The notes under the pieces: generated by a model
Told to the model about the DNA's origin: nothing
Databases searched by the model: none
The model's input: only the letters and a program-made list of their open reading frames with translations
Made by a program: the position numbers and the translations under genes
Source of the DNA: an uncultured Phaeodactylibacter sp.
GTDB lineage: Bacteria > Bacteroidota > Bacteroidia > Chitinophagales > Saprospiraceae
Reading direction: 5' to 3'
Assembly (NCBI GenBank): GCA_913062745.1
Contig: CAJXXJ010000061.1
Span: 1 to 11,214 of the forward strand
DNA length: 11,214 nucleotides
In this document: piece by piece, positions 7,474 through 11,214 of the stretch
Position numbering within the stretch: position 1 is the first letter of the stretch
Layout of the letters: every line of letters begins with the position of its first letter

Positions 7474-8611
7474 CGGAGGTATACACGGAGGTCTCGATGA
7501 TTTCCTCGTAGTACGCTTCGTACTGTGGCAGTATTTTGTCGATATCGAAGCGTTTGGCCTGCTCGAGTGCCTCGTGCCGGAATTGTTTGAGCTTGTGCTC
7601 GTCCTTAAGTATGCTGATGGCATTGCGTGCCATATCCTCTACATCACCGATATCGCTCAGGTAGCCGGTCTTGCCATGCAGGTTGACCTCCGGCAGGCCG
7701 CCTACATTGGAAGAAATCACCGGCACCTCACAAGCCATCGCCTCAAGGGCAGCCAGGCCAAAGCTCTCGCTGCCGGAAGGCATGATGAAAAGGTCGCTGA
7801 TAGCCAGCAGTTCCTCTACGGCATCCTGTTTGCCCAGAAAACGCGTCTCGTGGCAAAGCGACATTTTGCGGCAAAGCTCTTCCATATTGTGCCGTTCCGG
7901 CCCGTCGCCGATGAGCAGCAGCTTGGCTGGTGTAGCCTCGTAGACCTTTTGGAATACCTTTAGCACATCTTCCACGCGTTTCACTTTGCGGAAGTTGGAG
8001 ACATGCGTCAGAATGTGCTCCCCGTTGGGCGCAATCGCCTTCTTGAAATGGTCCTTATCGATGCGTCGGAAGCGGTCGAAGTCGATGAAGTTGTTGATGA
8101 CGCGGATGTCTGTCTGAACGTCGAAGTAATCGTAGGTCTGTTGTTTCAGGCTTTCCGATACAGCGGTTACTCCATCCGACTTATTAATGGAGAAGGCCAC
8201 TACCGGGGCGAAGGAGTGGTCATTACCAACGAGTGTGATGTCAGTGCCGTGCAGCGTGGTAACTACCGGGATGTATTTTCCCTGCGTAAGCAGTATTTTT
8301 TTGGCCATGTAGGCAACGGCAGCGTGCGGTATAGCATAGTGTACGTGGAGCAGGTCCAGTTCTTCAAACTTTACCACATCCACCAGTTTGCTGGCCAGGG
8401 AAGTATCGTAGGGGGTATATTCAAAAAGCGGGTAATCCTGTGTGGAAACTTCGTGAAACACGACATTTTCATGGAAAGCAGACAAACGCGCCGGCCGCTT
8501 GTAAGTAATGAAATGTACTTCGTGGCCCCGCTTCGCGAGCCCCAGGCCCAATTCTGTGGCGACGACGCCGCTGCCTCCGTAGGTGGGATAACAAACGATA
8601 CCTATCTTCAT
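7466..8611 (-). CDS. bshA: N-acetyl-alpha-D-glucosaminyl L-malate synthase BshA
   Basis: A 381-residue GT4-family glycosyltransferase that joins UDP-GlcNAc to L-malate, the first step of bacillithiol synthesis, in the cytosol. The N-terminal domain has KIGIVCYPTYGGSGVVATEL (2-21), HVHYAIPHA (89-97) and TTLHGTDITLVGND (118-131). The C-terminal GT-B domain has HVSNFRKVKRVEDV (203-216), LLIGDGPE (232-239) and MPSGSESFGLAALEAMACE (277-295). The last contains the E-x7-E nucleotide-sugar pair (E282/E290), followed by SNVGGLPEV. Length is normal for the family and all key motifs are intact. The ATG at 8611 gives the family-typical MKIGI start, with an in-frame stop three codons upstream. Its 3' end overlaps the convergent PorZ-like gene by 8 bp. 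No other bacillithiol gene (bshB, bshC) lies in the window. Confidence 0.95.
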   Translation of the reverse strand: MKIGIVCYPTYGGSGVVATELGLGLAKRGHEVHFITYKRPARLSAFHENVVFHEVSTQDYPLFEYTPYDTSLASKLVDVVKFEELDLLHVHYAIPHAAVAYMAKKILLTQGKYIPVVTTLHGTDITLVGNDHSFAPVVAFSINKSDGVTAVSESLKQQTYDYFDVQTDIRVINNFIDFDRFRRIDKDHFKKAIAPNGEHILTHVSNFRKVKRVEDVLKVFQKVYEATPAKLLLIGDGPERHNMEELCRKMSLCHETRFLGKQDAVEELLAISDLFIMPSGSESFGLAALEAMACEVPVISSNVGGLPEVNLHGKTGYLSDIGDVEDMARNAISILKDEHKLKQFRHEALEQAKRFDIDKILPQYEAYYEEIIETSVYTSAS

Positions 8612-8617
8612 GGTGTC

Positions 8618-8768
8618 TTACCGGTTAGCTTCCTTAAAGAACTTGATGACCGAGGAGAGCTCGACGATGTCGTCTTTTGGAAGCAGTTCAAAGACGGCGG
8701 TTTGATGAGCGTGAACAGTCTTCCTCGGGTATGGGGCCAGTTTTAGCCAAAGCTACTGTTTGATACAT
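8618..8768 (-). pseudogene. Possible small gene with a frame disruption, upstream of bshA
   Basis: An ATG at 8768 opens a frame starting MYQTVALAKTGPIPEED that ends at TGA 8688-8690. The next frame (+1) is open from 8752 to a TAA at 8618-8620 and ends AVFELLPKDDIVELSSVI...KEANR. It has no ATG, GTG or TTG start of its own, yet its composition and G/C-rich third positions look like real coding sequence. Dropping one base near 8718 (after the GAC codon) would join the two into a ~49-residue protein ending 6 nt before the bshA ATG. I do not recognise the product. It may be a decayed gene, a sequencing error or a chance open frame in the bshA leader. A candidate bshA promoter overlaps its first codons, which weakens the gene reading. 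Confidence 0.3.
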
Positions 8769-8781
8769 TTTCTCGCTCAAA
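8748..8781 (-). promoter_or_regulatory. Candidate Bacteroidota promoter for bshA
   Basis: On the - strand TTTG (8781-8778) is followed after 22 nt by TAGCTTTG (8755-8748). This fits the Bacteroidota -33 / TANNTTTG -7 pattern and spacing. Transcription would start near 8741, leaving a leader of ~130 nt before the bshA ATG. The match is by eye and the motif is short, so chance is possible. Confidence 0.4.
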
Positions 8782-8792
8782 TAGTTTAGCCC

Positions 8793-8836
8793 AAAACAAG
8801 GAAGGGGCCTTCCCGAATATGGAAAGGCCCCTTCCT
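8793..8836 (-). terminator. Strong hairpin terminator of the type A cargo gene
   Basis: A perfect 13-bp inverted repeat, AGGAAGGGGCCTT (8799-8811) with AAGGCCCCTTCCT (8824-8836), encloses a 12-nt loop. On the - strand it is followed by TGTTTT. It begins ~20 nt after the stop codon of the secreted protein at 8856, as expected for its terminator, and separates that gene from bshA. On the + strand no T-run follows, so it is directional. Confidence 0.8.
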
Positions 8837-8855
8837 GTATGCTGGCGCTCAGGTA

Positions 8856-11214
<2,359 letters not shown>

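Noticed and set aside
8003..8746. A 247-codon open frame on the + strand
   Set aside because: It lies mostly antisense to the intact, motif-complete bshA gene and shows no recognisable domain. It is a mirror frame of bshA that happens to run on.

Overview
The window reads as Bacteroidota DNA. It holds three proteins of the type IX secretion system (T9SS) world, Bacteroidota-style promoter boxes (TANNTTTG), starts without Shine-Dalgarno sites, and a bacillithiol gene. The fairly GC-rich coding style and the large secreted repeat proteins would suit the Saprospiria (Lewinella-like), but that placement is inference. The last ~290 bases do not belong to this genome style and look like a foreign or chimeric join.

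Layout from left to right. (1) 1-1280, + strand: the C-terminal part of a large secreted repeat protein, with GCDST-type repeats, a SprB-like repeat and a T9SS type B (gliding-associated) sorting domain. (2) 1281-1639: a convergent intergenic stretch with rho-independent terminators for both strands. (3) 5062 down to 1640, - strand: a two-gene operon, a MoxR-type AAA+ ATPase followed by a DUF5682-family protein. They share a reading frame and are separated by one TAA codon. (4) 5119-7473, + strand: a PorZ-like T9SS component with signal peptide, beta-propeller blades and a type A-like C-terminal domain. It is divergent from the AAA+ operon. (5) 8611 down to 7466, - strand: bshA, the first enzyme of bacillithiol synthesis, whose 3' end overlaps that of the PorZ gene by 8 bp. 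(6) 8612-8855: a small, apparently frame-disrupted coding remnant overlapping a candidate bshA promoter, plus a strong hairpin terminator. (7) 10937 down to 8856, - strand: a secreted multidomain protein with a T9SS type A sorting domain, missing its N-terminus. (8) 10911-11214, + strand: the middle of the D1 AAA domain of a Cdc48/p97-like ATPase, AT-rich and also missing its 5' part.

Three genes belong to one theme: PorZ takes part in processing and anchoring T9SS cargo at the cell surface, and the two flanking secreted proteins are typical cargo (one type B tail, one type A tail). BshA is a separate cytosolic redox-thiol function. The MoxR-DUF5682 pair is the least understood part. In other bacteria such pairs usually sit with a VWA-domain protein, which is absent here on both sides. 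Genes 7 and 8 are divergent and both lose their 5' ends within the same ~30 bases, which argues for a breakpoint there (assembly chimera more likely than natural rearrangement).
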